Assembly: GCA_937883755.1 (NCBI GenBank)
Contig: CAKZYA010000011.1
Span: 59,300 to 123,299 of the forward strand
Source: an uncultured Flammeovirgaceae bacterium
Lineage (GTDB): Bacteria > Bacteroidota > Bacteroidia > Cytophagales > Cyclobacteriaceae
Direction: 5' to 3'
DNA length: 64,000 nucleotides
This document shows, one piece after another, positions 18,425-27,468 of this stretch; the stretch's first letter is position 1, and every line of letters begins with the position of its first letter. A program made the translations under genes and the position numbers. The notes beneath the pieces were generated by a model. It saw only the letters and a program-made list of their open reading frames with translations, was not told the DNA's origin and searched no databases.

Positions 18425-19399
18425 TTAGTTGACACCTACTACCTCAATATCAAACCGGAGGGTTGAGAAGGGTGGAATTCTAGCTCCAGTACTTGACTGT
18501 ATCAATCTCTGATCGAACAAGTCTTGAATTATTTCGGCCGGGAAAGCCAACTGGCTCTCCTGGTATGCTTGGGCATAAGGAATAACAACAATACCTTTTT
18601 CACCTTCCTTCATTTGTGCAATCCCAAGTTCAAAGCCTGGTATTACTCGATTTTGCCCGATAGTGACGGGAAAAGGATTAGCAGCATTTAAATTATTGTC
18701 AAACTCGGTACCGTCTAGTAAAGTGCCCGTGTAGCGAACTTGCACAGTATTGCCATTATTTATCTCGGCACCATCAATAACGCCTTCTTGCGTACGAAAG
18801 TAATAAACACCCTGCGATAAGCTATCGGCATCAGTGAAGCCATTTTCCTCGAGATATGTTTTTATCCGCTCATCTTCTTCAGCTCGTAATTCAGTTGCAG
18901 TAATAATATCGACCAGTTGAATCCTGGCTCGTATAATTTCATTTTCAGCAATAGTATTTGCCAAGGAGTAACCTAAATAAGAAGCAGCCGTAGGTAGGTA
19001 GAACTCGTATTCTTCGCCAGTACGCATCGTGGCAATAGAAATATCTAATACCGGTAAAATCAGATTGTTCGTGCCAAAAACATAAGTAACCGGAGGCACA
19101 CTGTCGGTAGCCAAACGTTGATCTATAATAGTACCATCTAGTGAAGCAATTTGATAATAGATACGGATAATATCGTTTCCAGTCGGAGCATCTCCACCGG
19201 TATTCTCGGTAATCACTTCATAGAAAATATCGCCATCACGAGTAGCGTTGATGCTATTGTCAGCCAGATAATTTTCTATGGTTTGTTGTTGCTCCCGTAG
19301 TAATTGTTCAGCTTGATTATCACCAGTATCAGCATCATCCGAGCAACTCCAGACTCCTACTGTTACTCCAATCAGGAACCATCCTAGTAACTTCTTCAT
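18425..19399 (-). CDS. two-domain FKBP-type peptidyl-prolyl isomerase lipoprotein
   Basis: 324 residues with a lipoprotein signal (GVTVGVWSC, Cys19). Two FKBP-like domains follow: about residues 70-170 ([18 protein letters not shown] ...), which is divergent, and about 215-320 ([18 protein letters not shown] ... [20 protein letters not shown]), which is canonical except that the usual final FDVELL appears as FDIEVVG. Expected role: folding of envelope or surface proteins on the periplasmic side of a membrane. It lies next to a second FKBP lipoprotein gene, suggesting an old duplication. Confidence 0.92.
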   Translation of the reverse strand: MKKLLGWFLIGVTVGVWSCSDDADTGDNQAEQLLREQQQTIENYLADNSINATRDGDIFYEVITENTGGDAPTGNDIIRIYYQIASLDGTIIDQRLATDSVPPVTYVFGTNNLILPVLDISIATMRTGEEYEFYLPTAASYLGYSLANTIAENEIIRARIQLVDIITATELRAEEDERIKTYLEENGFTDADSLSQGVYYFRTQEGVIDGAEINNGNTVQVRYTGTLLDGTEFDNNLNAANPFPVTIGQNRVIPGFELGIAQMKEGEKGIVVIPYAQAYQESQLAFPAEIIQDLFDQRLIQSSTGARIPPFSTLRFDIEVVGVN

Positions 19400-19426
19400 A
19401 CATTTGAAACAGCTTATGTGAGCTAA

Positions 19427-20326
19427 TTATTGCTTTACATCCACCAACTCTACATCAAAGATTAGAACAGAGTTAGGGGCAATAGGCCCAGTACTTTGTG
19501 GGCCGTATGCCAACGGAGATGGTATGTAAAGAGTAGCCTTAGACCCTTTGTTGAGTAAAGCAATACCTTCGTCCCAACCTTGAATCACGGCTCCTTGTCC
19601 TAAAGGGAAACCAAATGGGCTACCTCGGTCGTAAGAAGAGTCAAACTGAGTGCCATCCAGCAGTGTCCCACGGTAGTGTACAAACACTGAATCACCGGCT
19701 GAAGGCTGCACTCCATTGCCTTTTTCCGTAATTACGTATCGTAAACCAGAATCAGTAGTTTGAGCTTCAACATTATTTTCAGCCAAATATTCGTTAATAG
19801 TGAGACTGTCAGTACTAAATTGTTCAGCTTGTTGAGCAAGCATATCTTCCTGCTGCTTTCGCATCTGCTCCATTTGGTATGCCTGAAAATCTTCTGGCGA
19901 CATCACATCTTCTACGCCAATCTGGAAAGTAATTGGTGACTCAGCCTCAATACCAGGAGGAATTTGACCCTGAAAGGTATTCACAAACAGTTCCTCAGCA
20001 GATACCTCAAAATGAGTACTATCGCCTTTCTTAAGCATTCCGAACGCTTCAAAAACCTGGTTAGCTGTGTCACTGGTAAATTGTACTGGAATTGGATCAG
20101 TCATTCCTTGGGGCGGAAACAATAATGAATCGTCCTTCAAGTATTTCATATACATTAGTATAAAATCACCACTATCGGCTTCAGTTCCCTCGCCTTCGGT
20201 AAGGTACTTTATTTTTAGCCCTGAAGCAGTTTCGGTATACTCACCCTCTCCAGTCTGGTTACAAGCTGAGAAGCCTAATAAAAGACATAGACAAATATAT
20301 ACGGTATTAACAAAAGAAATTTTCAT
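19427..20326 (-). CDS. FKBP-type peptidyl-prolyl isomerase lipoprotein
   Basis: 299 residues. The signal ends in LLLGFSAC (Cys22). A divergent N-terminal FKBP-like domain (about residues 30-140) is followed by a Gln/Met-rich coiled linker (YQMEQMRKQQEDMLAQQAEQ). The canonical FKBP domain is about residues 205-298, with VFVHYRGTLLDGTQFDSSYD, VIQGWDEGIALLNKGSKATL and the closing FDVELVDV. It is probably a periplasmic or outer-membrane foldase. Its ATG overlaps the nrnA stop by 4 bases, so it is translationally coupled. The linker suggests dimerisation, as in Mip/FkpA proteins; this is inference. Confidence 0.94.
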   Translation of the reverse strand: MKISFVNTVYICLCLLLGFSACNQTGEGEYTETASGLKIKYLTEGEGTEADSGDFILMYMKYLKDDSLLFPPQGMTDPIPVQFTSDTANQVFEAFGMLKKGDSTHFEVSAEELFVNTFQGQIPPGIEAESPITFQIGVEDVMSPEDFQAYQMEQMRKQQEDMLAQQAEQFSTDSLTINEYLAENNVEAQTTDSGLRYVITEKGNGVQPSAGDSVFVHYRGTLLDGTQFDSSYDRGSPFGFPLGQGAVIQGWDEGIALLNKGSKATLYIPSPLAYGPQSTGPIAPNSVLIFDVELVDVKQ

Positions 20327-21369
20327 GTTACGTGTAGTGCTTTTTGCTGTAATTGATTGTGATATAATTGGTCTTTATACTGCGGAAGCAATTTTAAGAA
20401 CTTTTGCAAAGTATCTTCTAGAGACAGTTTCGATGCTCCACCTGCCGCGTTTTTATGTCCGCCTCCACCAAAATGTTCGGCAGCCAGATCATTCACGGCA
20501 AAATCACCTACCGACCGAAACGATAGTTTGACGATCTCGTTGCGGTCAATGATAATAGCCGCCATTGTAATGCCCTTGATAGATAAAGCATAGTTTACCA
20601 ATCCTTCGGTATCGCCCTGCCGGGACTTGAATTTTCGTAGGTCTTCCGCAGTAATAGCAAAGTAGGCCGTTTTGTATTCGTCTAGTACTACTAGCTTTTG
20701 ATTAAGGGCGTACCCGATGAAGCGTAATCGGTCTACCGAATTGTTATCGTATACCAATTTGCTCACTTTAGAAGCGTTGGCACCCAAGCCAATGAGATCA
20801 GCTACCACCTGATGCACGTTTTGAGTAGTATTAGGGTGACGAAATGAACCCGTATCGGTCATGATGCCAGCGTAGAGGCATTCGGCCATATCGGAATCAA
20901 TTTTATCACGTTCACCCAACTCGTCAATAATCTGATAGACAATTTCGCAGGTGGCCGCTGCTTGCGTATTCCAGAACTCAATACTGGCAAAGTCTTCCCG
21001 ACCGTGGTGGTGATCAATTAGCACTTTAGTTGCTGTTGCTTGCCGAACGGGTTCTTCCATTTTATCAATCCGATTGAGCGAACAAAAGTCTACGCAGATA
21101 ATGACATCAGCTTTGGCTAGGCAATGATCAGCTTTCGGGCGATGCGCTTTATCACAAAATAGTAGAACATCAGTGTGCCCTTTCATCCAGTGCAAAAACT
21201 CAGGATAATCCGTAGGTGAGATCACCTGTACCTGATGTTGTTGCTTTTTCAGGTACAAAGCTAACCCTAGTGCTGAGCCGAGAGCATCGGCATCAGGATT
21301 TTGATGAGGAATAATGACTACTTTCTGAGGTGAACGTAGTAATTCTTTAAGAGCGTTGATATCTTGCAT
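20323..21369 (-). CDS. nrnA: NrnA-like DHH/DHHA1 phosphoesterase
   Basis: 348 residues. The DHH catalytic motifs are present: HQNPDADALGS (His22, Asp26, Asp28), VDFCSLNR, LIDHHHGRED (the DHH triad) and TDTGSFRH. The DHHA1 substrate motif GGGGHKNAAGG is near the C-terminus. The family degrades nanoRNAs (oligoribonucleotides) and dephosphorylates pAp; which activity dominates here cannot be told. It is the first gene of the operon nrnA, FKBP, FKBP, rdgB, udk, ktrA, and has a good promoter candidate upstream. Confidence 0.93.
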   Translation of the reverse strand: MQDINALKELLRSPQKVVIIPHQNPDADALGSALGLALYLKKQQHQVQVISPTDYPEFLHWMKGHTDVLLFCDKAHRPKADHCLAKADVIICVDFCSLNRIDKMEEPVRQATATKVLIDHHHGREDFASIEFWNTQAAATCEIVYQIIDELGERDKIDSDMAECLYAGIMTDTGSFRHPNTTQNVHQVVADLIGLGANASKVSKLVYDNNSVDRLRFIGYALNQKLVVLDEYKTAYFAITAEDLRKFKSRQGDTEGLVNYALSIKGITMAAIIIDRNEIVKLSFRSVGDFAVNDLAAEHFGGGGHKNAAGGASKLSLEDTLQKFLKLLPQYKDQLYHNQLQQKALHVT

Positions 21370-21434
21370 TCTATCAATTCAGGTAGTACGCTAGATCAGA
21401 AACCTGGCAAACAGTACTTCCAAAAACGAAACCA

Positions 21435-21465
21435 CAAAGGTGAGTTTTTTATGTCAAAAACCAAA
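21435..21465 (-). promoter_or_regulatory. promoter of the nrnA operon
   Basis: On the minus strand TTTG (21465-21462), exactly 19 bases, then CACCTTTG (21442-21435), one mismatch from TAnnTTTG. It lies about 65 bases before the nrnA start codon and fits the Bacteroidota housekeeping promoter. Confidence 0.6.
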
Positions 21466-21681
21466 ACAGTACTTTTATGGGGTTTATGGGAAGATTTGCC
21501 TACTAAATCTGAGGATAAAGGAAGTATAAGCTACTGTTTATTAGTGAGTTGAATTTTCCTTATCGTGTAGCGATTGATTTTATTATACAATCAGTAGAAG
21601 GATTTAGTTCACTATTCCCTCCTACTATACTGGGAAGCATACTGAACAGACCTACTGAGTGAACTTAACCCCAATCTTTAC

Positions 21682-21712
21682 GTTACCTAAATAAGTTTTT
21701 GTTACCTAAATA
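21682..21712 (+). repeat. 12-base direct repeat immediately upstream of nfu
   Basis: GTTACCTAAATA occurs twice, at 21682-21693 and 21701-21712, a 19-base period (about two helical turns). The second copy ends 8 bases before the nfu ATG. The arrangement is that of an operator or activator site. Confidence 0.65.
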
Positions 21713-21720
21713 TCTTTATC

Positions 21721-22305
21721 ATGAATACTGTGCAGGCACAATCTCGTAATGTGCATATTTACCTTGAATCCAACCCTAACCCTAACTCCCTCAAATTTGT
21801 TACTAACTTTATGCTGATGCCTGAGGGAGAAAGCTACGATTTTCCCGATGCAGAAAGTGCTCAGCACGCCCCCCTGGCAAAAGAGCTGTTTGAGATAGAA
21901 CATGTAGCCCGGGTATTTTATATGAGTAACTTCATAACTGTGACTAAATATGAAGCAGTAGAATGGGCGGAGATACAGGAGCCGATTAAGCAGCACATTA
22001 AGCAGTACCTGGAAGCTGGCAAACCACTTCTGACTCCAGAAGCCTTTATTGAAGATGATGGTACAGAAGATGATGAAACTGTGATCAAAATTAAAAGTAT
22101 TCTGGATGAATATATTCGTCCTGCCGTAGAGCAGGATGGTGGAGCAATCAGCTTTCACTCATTCAAAGAAGGCACAGTAAAGGTTCTTCTCCAAGGTTCA
22201 TGTAGCGGTTGTCCATCCTCTACTATCACACTCAAATCAGGTATTGAGAATTTACTAAAGACAATGGTTCCTGAGGTACAAATGGTAGAAGCTGAAGGGG
22301 TTTAA
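21721..22305 (+). CDS. nfuA: Nfu-type iron-sulfur cluster carrier
   Basis: 194 residues. The N-terminal Nfu_N-type domain (about residues 10-95, NPNPNSLKFVTNFMLMPEGE) is followed by a NifU C-terminal domain with the cluster-binding C-x-x-C (GSCSGCPSS, Cys161 and Cys164) and the preceding RPAVEQDGGAISF. It assembles or delivers 4Fe-4S clusters to apoproteins. The layout, with a degenerate scaffold-free N-terminal domain, is like mitochondrial NFU1. The gene stands alone on the plus strand and has a direct-repeat candidate operator in front. Confidence 0.95.
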   Translation: MNTVQAQSRNVHIYLESNPNPNSLKFVTNFMLMPEGESYDFPDAESAQHAPLAKELFEIEHVARVFYMSNFITVTKYEAVEWAEIQEPIKQHIKQYLEAGKPLLTPEAFIEDDGTEDDETVIKIKSILDEYIRPAVEQDGGAISFHSFKEGTVKVLLQGSCSGCPSSTITLKSGIENLLKTMVPEVQMVEAEGV

Positions 22306-22484
22306 CTTTTCTCGATTGAGAAAAGTACATACATCAATATCAGTAAAAGTAACAAGAAACCATACACTTGAAGCACCTTCTTGCGATTAGTTACGGGTAA
22401 CCACCAAAGGGCGTACCACGGGCGGAAGAGGCCAAATAGTGTAAGTAGTGCTACTACAATGATACTGTAAAAGAGTATCTCCAT
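22302..22484 (-). CDS. small two-helix membrane protein
   Basis: 60 residues with two clear hydrophobic helices (about 3-20 and 42-56) separated by a Trp-rich, basic linker (RPWYALWWLPVTNRKK). I do not recognise a family. The gene is convergent with nfu with a 4-base overlap of stops and starts 8 bases after the infB terminator hairpin. Coding is supported by the well-formed topology and good start context only. Confidence 0.6.
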   Translation of the reverse strand: MEILFYSIIVVALLTLFGLFRPWYALWWLPVTNRKKVLQVYGFLLLLLILMYVLFSIEKS

Positions 22485-22491
22485 AAACTAA

Positions 22492-22514
22492 AAAAGCTCC
22501 CTACAGGAGCTTTT
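22492..22514 (-). terminator. intrinsic terminator after infB
   Basis: A 9-base perfect stem (AAAAGCTCC / GGAGCTTTT) with a 5-base loop lies 25 bases after the infB stop. On the minus strand it is followed by TTTAGTTTAT. Confidence 0.8.
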
Positions 22515-22538
22515 CTTATTTAATAGATAAAATGATTT

Positions 22539-25439
22539 TTATAACGAGCGTTTCACTTCTTTCTCCTCAAAGCCTTCAATGACATCGCCTACTTTTATAT
22601 CGTTGAAATTCTTAATGCTGATACCGCACTCAAAACCAGCCCGTACTTCGCCTACATCATCCTTTTCCCGCTTCAACTGATTAATCTCTCCAGTATAGGC
22701 CACGATACCATCGCGGACGAGGCGAATCTGATTGTTTCGCTTCACAACACCATCAGTGACGTAGCAACCTGCAACAGTACCTACCCGAGATATTTTGAAT
22801 ATCTGTCGGACTTCTATATTACCAGTGATTACTTCCTCAACAGTAGGGGCTAGCATACCTTCCATCGCATCTTTGATCTCGTTAATAGCATCGTAGATAA
22901 TGGAGTATAGGCGGATTTCAATTTCCTCTTTCTCTGCTAAGTTACGGGCACTGTTGGAAGGGCGCACCTGGAAGCCGACAATGATTGCATCAGAAGCAGA
23001 AGCTAACAATACATCTGATTCGGAAATTTGCCCTACTGCCTTGTGGATAATATTGACCTGAACCTCTTCAGTAGAAAGCTTCAGTAATGAATCAGATAAG
23101 GCCTCTACTGACCCATCCACGTCACCCTTCACAATTACGTTCAGTTCGCGGAACGAGCCAATGGCTAAACGACGACCAATTTCATCCAGGGTGATATGCT
23201 TTTTGGTACGGAGCGACTGTTCGCGCTGAATCTGCTCTCGTTTGGTGGCAATCTCTCGGGCTTCCCGGTCAGTCTCCATCACGTTAAACTTATCACCCGA
23301 TTGAGGCGCACCATCTAGACCGAGCATCTGCACTGGGGTGGCGGGAGGAATTTCCTTCATACGCTTGCCCCGGTGGTCGAACATAGCTTTTACCTTGCCG
23401 AACTGAGAACCCGCCAAAATCACATCGCCAATTTTAAGCGTTCCTGATTCAACTAGTAAGGTTGTGACGTAACCTCGCCCTCGGTCGAGGGTAGCTTCAA
23501 TCACGGTACCAGCTGCGGGTCGGTCAGGATTAGCCCTTAGTTCTAAGAGTTCAGATTCTAACAGTACTTTCTCTAACAACTCGTCTACACCCTGCCCAGT
23601 CTTGGCTGAGATTTCTTGGCTTTGGTATTTACCTCCCCACTCTTCTACTAAGATATTGATTCCGGATAACTCTTCCCGAATTTTATCAGAATTAGCATTG
23701 GGTCGGTCAATTTTATTGATAGCAATAACAATGGGTACTCCTGCTACCTGAGCGTGGTTGATCGCTTCTTTGGTCTGGGGCATTACGGCATCGTCAGCAG
23801 CTACCACAATAATTACTACGTCGGTTACTTGAGCACCTCGCGCCCGCATCGCAGTAAAGGCTTCGTGACCAGGAGTATCCAGAAAAGCAATACGCTTACC
23901 ACTTTCGGTAGTCACATCGTAGGCACCAATGTGCTGGGTGATTCCTCCGGCTTCACCCTCAGTTACTTTAGAGCTTCGAATGTAGTCTAGCAAAGATGTT
24001 TTTCCGTGGTCAACGTGACCCATAATGGTAACGATAGGAGCCCGATCTTCCAGGTCTTCCTCACTATCTTCTTCCACCTCAACGGCGATTTCCTCCTTGG
24101 CATCGACAAACTCTACCTCGAAACCAAACTCATCGGCAATAACGGTAATTGTTTCTGCATCTAAGCGTTGGTTAATAGAGACGAACATGCCGAGCGACAT
24201 GCAGGTAGAAATTACCTCATTAACACTCACATTCATCATCGACGCTAGGTCATTGGCCGAGATAAATTCGGTTACTTTTAAAGCTTGTTGTTCCTGTGCC
24301 TCCTGTATTGCCTGTTCTTCCCGTTCTTTTCGGGCATCGCGGCGGCGCTCTTGCCGGGCTTTACCTCGCTTTTTGTTACCACCGCTCAGGCGAGCAAGGG
24401 TTTCCTTAATTTGCTCTTGTACCTCCTTGTCGGAGATTTCCTCCTTCTTCTTACCTGCACCTCGTTTGTTACCGCCTCTACGATTATCTTGACGTCCGCT
24501 TTGTTGGGTATTAGGCTTATCGTCTTTAATTCGCCGCCGCCGTTTGCGTTTTTTCTTGCGCTCATCAGAGGAAGCTACCGGAGTGGCTTTATCTTTTTTC
24601 TTAGGCTCGGTAGGGAGTTCAATCTTTCCTAGTACATTCAGCCCCTGCAGTTTATCTGCCTTAGCTTTAATTACCTCACTTTCCTTCTTTTCTTCCTCCT
24701 CTTGGGGTTCAGCAGTATCCGCTTTCGTTTTCTCTTCTTTAGCTTGCTTGACTTCTTCTTTTTCTTTAGAAAGCTCTTCTTTTGGTTTATCTTCCTGCTT
24801 GGGCGGTTCTTTTTTAGCTTCTACCTCTGAGGCTTCAACTTTAGGAACCTCCTCAGTGGCTGGTGGTTCCTCAACTGGAACAGGCTCTTCTTTTTTAGCT
24901 TCTACCTTAGGCTGTTCTTCTTTTTTCTCTTCCTTCTTCTGCGCTGGTTTTGGTTTCTTCTTACCAACTTCGTTTAGGTCAATTTTCCCCACTACATTCA
25001 GTCCCTGAAGCTTGGGAGCACCAACAGTCTCATTGGTTTCTTCTTTTTTATCTGTCTCTGCTGCGGGAGGGGGAGTCTCAGAAGCGGTAGTCTCCGTCGA
25101 TTGCTTTTCTTCTCGGGAGGCTTTTTCGGCGGCTAGTTTCTTGATGAACAGCTCTTCTTCGTCTTGTCTTTCTACGGGTACGTGCTTTCCGGTAGCGTCA
25201 ATAATTTGGTTTTCTTCCCGACTACCAATGGTAATACCCGATGCTTCTTCTTTATCCATAGCCGATGAGGCAAACTCCTTCGCCAGTATATCATACTGAT
25301 CTTTGGGAATTTTGGCATTCGGACTACGATCTACGTCGAAGCCTTTTTTGCTCAGAAAGTCGACGATGGTATTCCGACCTACGTTGAATTTCCGGGCAAC
25401 TTGGCTAAGCCTCATCGTTTTTTCTTCTACCATACTCAA
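22539..25439 (-). CDS. infB: translation initiation factor IF-2
   Basis: 966 residues. An N-terminal IF2_N domain ([22 protein letters not shown]) is followed by a long low-complexity Lys/Glu/Pro region to about residue 300. Then come a basic RKKRKRRRR stretch, a second IF2_N-like domain, and the GTPase core with G1 GHVDHGKTS (about residue 475), G3 DTPGHEAF and G4 NKID, then domains II, III and IV. It binds fMet-tRNA and the ribosome during initiation. The linker holds two copies of LQGLNVxGKI near residues 144 and 262. It is the last gene of rimP-nusA-infB, 31 bases after nusA. Confidence 0.98.
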   Translation of the reverse strand: MSMVEEKTMRLSQVARKFNVGRNTIVDFLSKKGFDVDRSPNAKIPKDQYDILAKEFASSAMDKEEASGITIGSREENQIIDATGKHVPVERQDEEELFIKKLAAEKASREEKQSTETTASETPPPAAETDKKEETNETVGAPKLQGLNVVGKIDLNEVGKKKPKPAQKKEEKKEEQPKVEAKKEEPVPVEEPPATEEVPKVEASEVEAKKEPPKQEDKPKEELSKEKEEVKQAKEEKTKADTAEPQEEEEKKESEVIKAKADKLQGLNVLGKIELPTEPKKKDKATPVASSDERKKKRKRRRRIKDDKPNTQQSGRQDNRRGGNKRGAGKKKEEISDKEVQEQIKETLARLSGGNKKRGKARQERRRDARKEREEQAIQEAQEQQALKVTEFISANDLASMMNVSVNEVISTCMSLGMFVSINQRLDAETITVIADEFGFEVEFVDAKEEIAVEVEEDSEEDLEDRAPIVTIMGHVDHGKTSLLDYIRSSKVTEGEAGGITQHIGAYDVTTESGKRIAFLDTPGHEAFTAMRARGAQVTDVVIIVVAADDAVMPQTKEAINHAQVAGVPIVIAINKIDRPNANSDKIREELSGINILVEEWGGKYQSQEISAKTGQGVDELLEKVLLESELLELRANPDRPAAGTVIEATLDRGRGYVTTLLVESGTLKIGDVILAGSQFGKVKAMFDHRGKRMKEIPPATPVQMLGLDGAPQSGDKFNVMETDREAREIATKREQIQREQSLRTKKHITLDEIGRRLAIGSFRELNVIVKGDVDGSVEALSDSLLKLSTEEVQVNIIHKAVGQISESDVLLASASDAIIVGFQVRPSNSARNLAEKEEIEIRLYSIIYDAINEIKDAMEGMLAPTVEEVITGNIEVRQIFKISRVGTVAGCYVTDGVVKRNNQIRLVRDGIVAYTGEINQLKREKDDVGEVRAGFECGISIKNFNDIKVGDVIEGFEEKEVKRSL

Positions 25440-25470
25440 ATATGAGTTATTTTTCGCGTTTTATAAAATT

Positions 25471-26718
25471 TTATTCAAATTCCTGGCGCAGGATAGAAAG
25501 TACATCCTCTACCGTTTCTTCTTCCAAATCGGTACGTCTCACTAAGTCGTCTTTACTCAGGGATAGCACACTTTTGGCAGTATCTAAACCAATCTTTTTG
25601 AATTCATCAATGACCCAACCTTCTACCTCATCAGCAAACTCATCCAGATCGACATCTTCGTCAGCTTCTAACCCAAGAGTTTCGCGGAATACATCAATCT
25701 CATAGCCTACTAATAGACTAGCCAGTTTGATGTTTTGTCCACCCCGACCAATCGCTAGTGAAACCTGGTCGGGCTTCAGGAAAACAGATACTCGTTTATC
25801 ACCTTCATCGACTTTGATAGAGCTGATCTTGGCTGGACTCAGTGATCGGGTAATGTATAGCTCGAGGTTATCAGTGTAGTTAATAACATCAATATTCTCA
25901 TTCTGTAACTCCCTTACAATACTATGAATTCGTGAACCCTTCATCCCAACACAGGCACCTACTGGGTCAATACGATCATCATAAGATGCTACGGCTACTT
26001 TTGCTCGGTCGCCCGGTTGACGCACCGTATTCTTGATCTCAATCAGGCCATCGTAGACTTCAGGCACCTCCATTTCAAAGAGACGTTCCAGAAATTTCTC
26101 CGAAGTGCGTGACATAATAATTTTGGGGTTCCCGTTTACCATTTCCACTCGGTGTACAATTGCTCGTACTGACTCTCCTTTACGAAAACGGTCTTTTGGA
26201 ATCTGCTCCGACCGAGGCATGATCAACTCATTCCCTTCGCCATCAATGAGTAGCATTTCGCGACTGAGGATTTGGTATACTTCCCCAACAATGATTTCGC
26301 CTACCAGATCTTTATACTTCTGGAATAAAATATCTTTTTCTAGATCTTTTACTTTTTGGATTAACGTCTGGCGTGCCATCATCACCGTACGGCGACCAAA
26401 ATCTTCTAGTTTGATTTCCTCAGCTACCTCTTCACCAATCTCAAAGTCAGGTTCTATTTTTTGGGCTTCGGTGAGGCTGATCTTATCATGATCCCAGATG
26501 TCTTCTGAATTATCATCTACGATCTCACGAAAGCGCCAGATTTCTAAATCGCCCTTATCGGCGTTGATAATTACGTCAAAGTTCTCATCTGTTTCGTAAC
26601 GTTTCCGCACCATTGCGCGGAATACATCTTCCAAGATGCGGATCATGGTAGGGCGGTCAATATTTTTGCCCCGGGCAAAGTCCGCAAACGACTCAATTAA
26701 AGTTGCCGTATCCATCAT
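25471..26718 (-). CDS. nusA: transcription elongation/termination factor NusA
   Basis: 415 residues: an N-terminal RNA-polymerase-binding domain (about 1-125), an S1 domain (about 130-200) and two KH domains (GACVGMKGSRIHSIVREL and SLAIGRGGQNIKLAS). The C-terminus is a short acidic tail with a helix-hairpin-like repeat. The E. coli type is longer by about 80 residues, so only part of its C-terminal repeats is present; this is common outside Proteobacteria. NusA enhances pausing and intrinsic termination. That is notable given the terminator-like hairpin in this operon's own leader. Confidence 0.98.
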   Translation of the reverse strand: MMDTATLIESFADFARGKNIDRPTMIRILEDVFRAMVRKRYETDENFDVIINADKGDLEIWRFREIVDDNSEDIWDHDKISLTEAQKIEPDFEIGEEVAEEIKLEDFGRRTVMMARQTLIQKVKDLEKDILFQKYKDLVGEIIVGEVYQILSREMLLIDGEGNELIMPRSEQIPKDRFRKGESVRAIVHRVEMVNGNPKIIMSRTSEKFLERLFEMEVPEVYDGLIEIKNTVRQPGDRAKVAVASYDDRIDPVGACVGMKGSRIHSIVRELQNENIDVINYTDNLELYITRSLSPAKISSIKVDEGDKRVSVFLKPDQVSLAIGRGGQNIKLASLLVGYEIDVFRETLGLEADEDVDLDEFADEVEGWVIDEFKKIGLDTAKSVLSLSKDDLVRRTDLEEETVEDVLSILRQEFE

Positions 26719-26722
26719 AAGC

Positions 26723-27199
26723 TTAGAATGTAACTAGTACGTTAGTTTTTTTAATTTGTTCAAAAGGTATCCGCATACTTTGTGGCGGCTCGTTCTTCTT
26801 CTTTTTCCCTTGCGTTGCTGTTTCAACACCAATTTCCTCATCCGACACATCTACCAAAACCCCCTTTATAGTTTGATTATCCTGCGTTAGTATTTTTATC
26901 GTTCGCCCTACGTTTTTCTGATATTGCCGATGAAGCTTAAGGGGCTGATCCAAACCAGGGGACGAGACTTCCAACACATACTTTTCGTTCATTAAGTCTT
27001 CTTCCTCTAGTCGATTGGCTAGTGCCCGGCTTACTTCGACACAGGTATCAATAGATACTCCCTCATCACCATCAATATGGATAATTACTTTGGTGCCAGC
27101 GGGGGTTTGGTTTACCCGGATATCTACTAGAAAAAAGCGTTGGTCTTTTTCCTGCAGAATGCTAGAAGTCCACTCACTGATTATATCTGGTATTGCCAT
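26723..27199 (-). CDS. rimP: ribosome maturation factor RimP
   Basis: 158 residues. The family features are the ED-like DIRVNQTPAGTKVIIHIDGDEGVSIDTC strand region, the VSSPGLDQPLKLHRQYQ motif and a C-terminal SH3-like domain. It acts in 30S subunit maturation. It is the first gene of the operon, 4 bases before nusA. Its start codon is only 8 bases after the T-run of a terminator-like hairpin. Confidence 0.96.
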   Translation of the reverse strand: MAIPDIISEWTSSILQEKDQRFFLVDIRVNQTPAGTKVIIHIDGDEGVSIDTCVEVSRALANRLEEEDLMNEKYVLEVSSPGLDQPLKLHRQYQKNVGRTIKILTQDNQTIKGVLVDVSDEEIGVETATQGKKKKNEPPQSMRIPFEQIKKTNVLVTF

Positions 27200-27207
27200 A
27201 AATTATA

Positions 27208-27236
27208 ACAAAAAAGAGGGGACGATGCCCCCTCTT
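27208..27236 (-). promoter_or_regulatory. terminator-like hairpin in the rimP-nusA-infB leader (candidate attenuator)
   Basis: On the minus strand an 8-base perfect stem (AAGAGGGG / CCCCTCTT) with a 7-base loop is directly followed by a T-run, ending 9-14 bases before the rimP ATG. It lies between the operon promoter (27261-27291) and the first codon, so every operon transcript must pass it. It could be a transcription attenuator or could hide the ribosome entry site. Confidence 0.7.
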
Positions 27237-27260
27237 AAATGTTGCTGTCACAAACGCCTG

Positions 27261-27291
27261 CAAAGTTAGCAAATATGTTATTTAAAGCAAA
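27261..27291 (-). promoter_or_regulatory. strong Bacteroidota promoter of the rimP-nusA-infB operon
   Basis: On the minus strand TTTG (27291-27288), exactly 19 bases, then TAACTTTG (27268-27261). Both elements match the consensus perfectly. Transcription should start about 5-7 bases downstream, giving a leader of roughly 55 bases. Confidence 0.8.
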
Positions 27292-27410
27292 GACATTGAA
27301 AAAAGGAGCTTATTTCCCTGAAAGTTATTTCAATTTTATCCACCGGAATAACAATACTGAAGCTGACAAAATTCATTTTTTCTAGATATTGATACATCGG
27401 AAGAAAAACA

Positions 27411-27443
27411 AAAAGCCGTCTAGGTGTTTCCCAAACGGCTTTT
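27411..27443 (-). terminator. intrinsic terminator after susD
   Basis: A perfect 9-base stem (AAAAGCCGT / ACGGCTTTT) with a 15-base loop lies 25 bases downstream of the susD stop. On the minus strand it is followed by TGTTTTTCTT. Confidence 0.8.
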
Positions 27444-27468
27444 ACTTTATACTACTGCTTCGTATTAT

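Larger units (their letters stand above)
21370..21720. other. 351-base intergenic region between divergent nrnA and nfu
   Basis: Contains the nrnA promoter and, at its right end, a direct repeat before nfu. A frame at 21364-21552 (+) has no family resemblance and overlaps the nrnA promoter, so I do not call it. Nothing else recognisable is seen between about 21550 and 21680. Confidence 0.7.

Noticed and set aside
21364..21552. A 62-codon plus-strand frame upstream of nfu
   Set aside because: It overlaps the nrnA promoter, begins inside nrnA and has no recognisable features.
24025..25299. Long plus-strand frames opposite infB
   Set aside because: They are Ser/Phe-rich translations of the low-complexity Lys/Glu-rich linker of IF-2 on the other strand; the IF-2 gene is certain.
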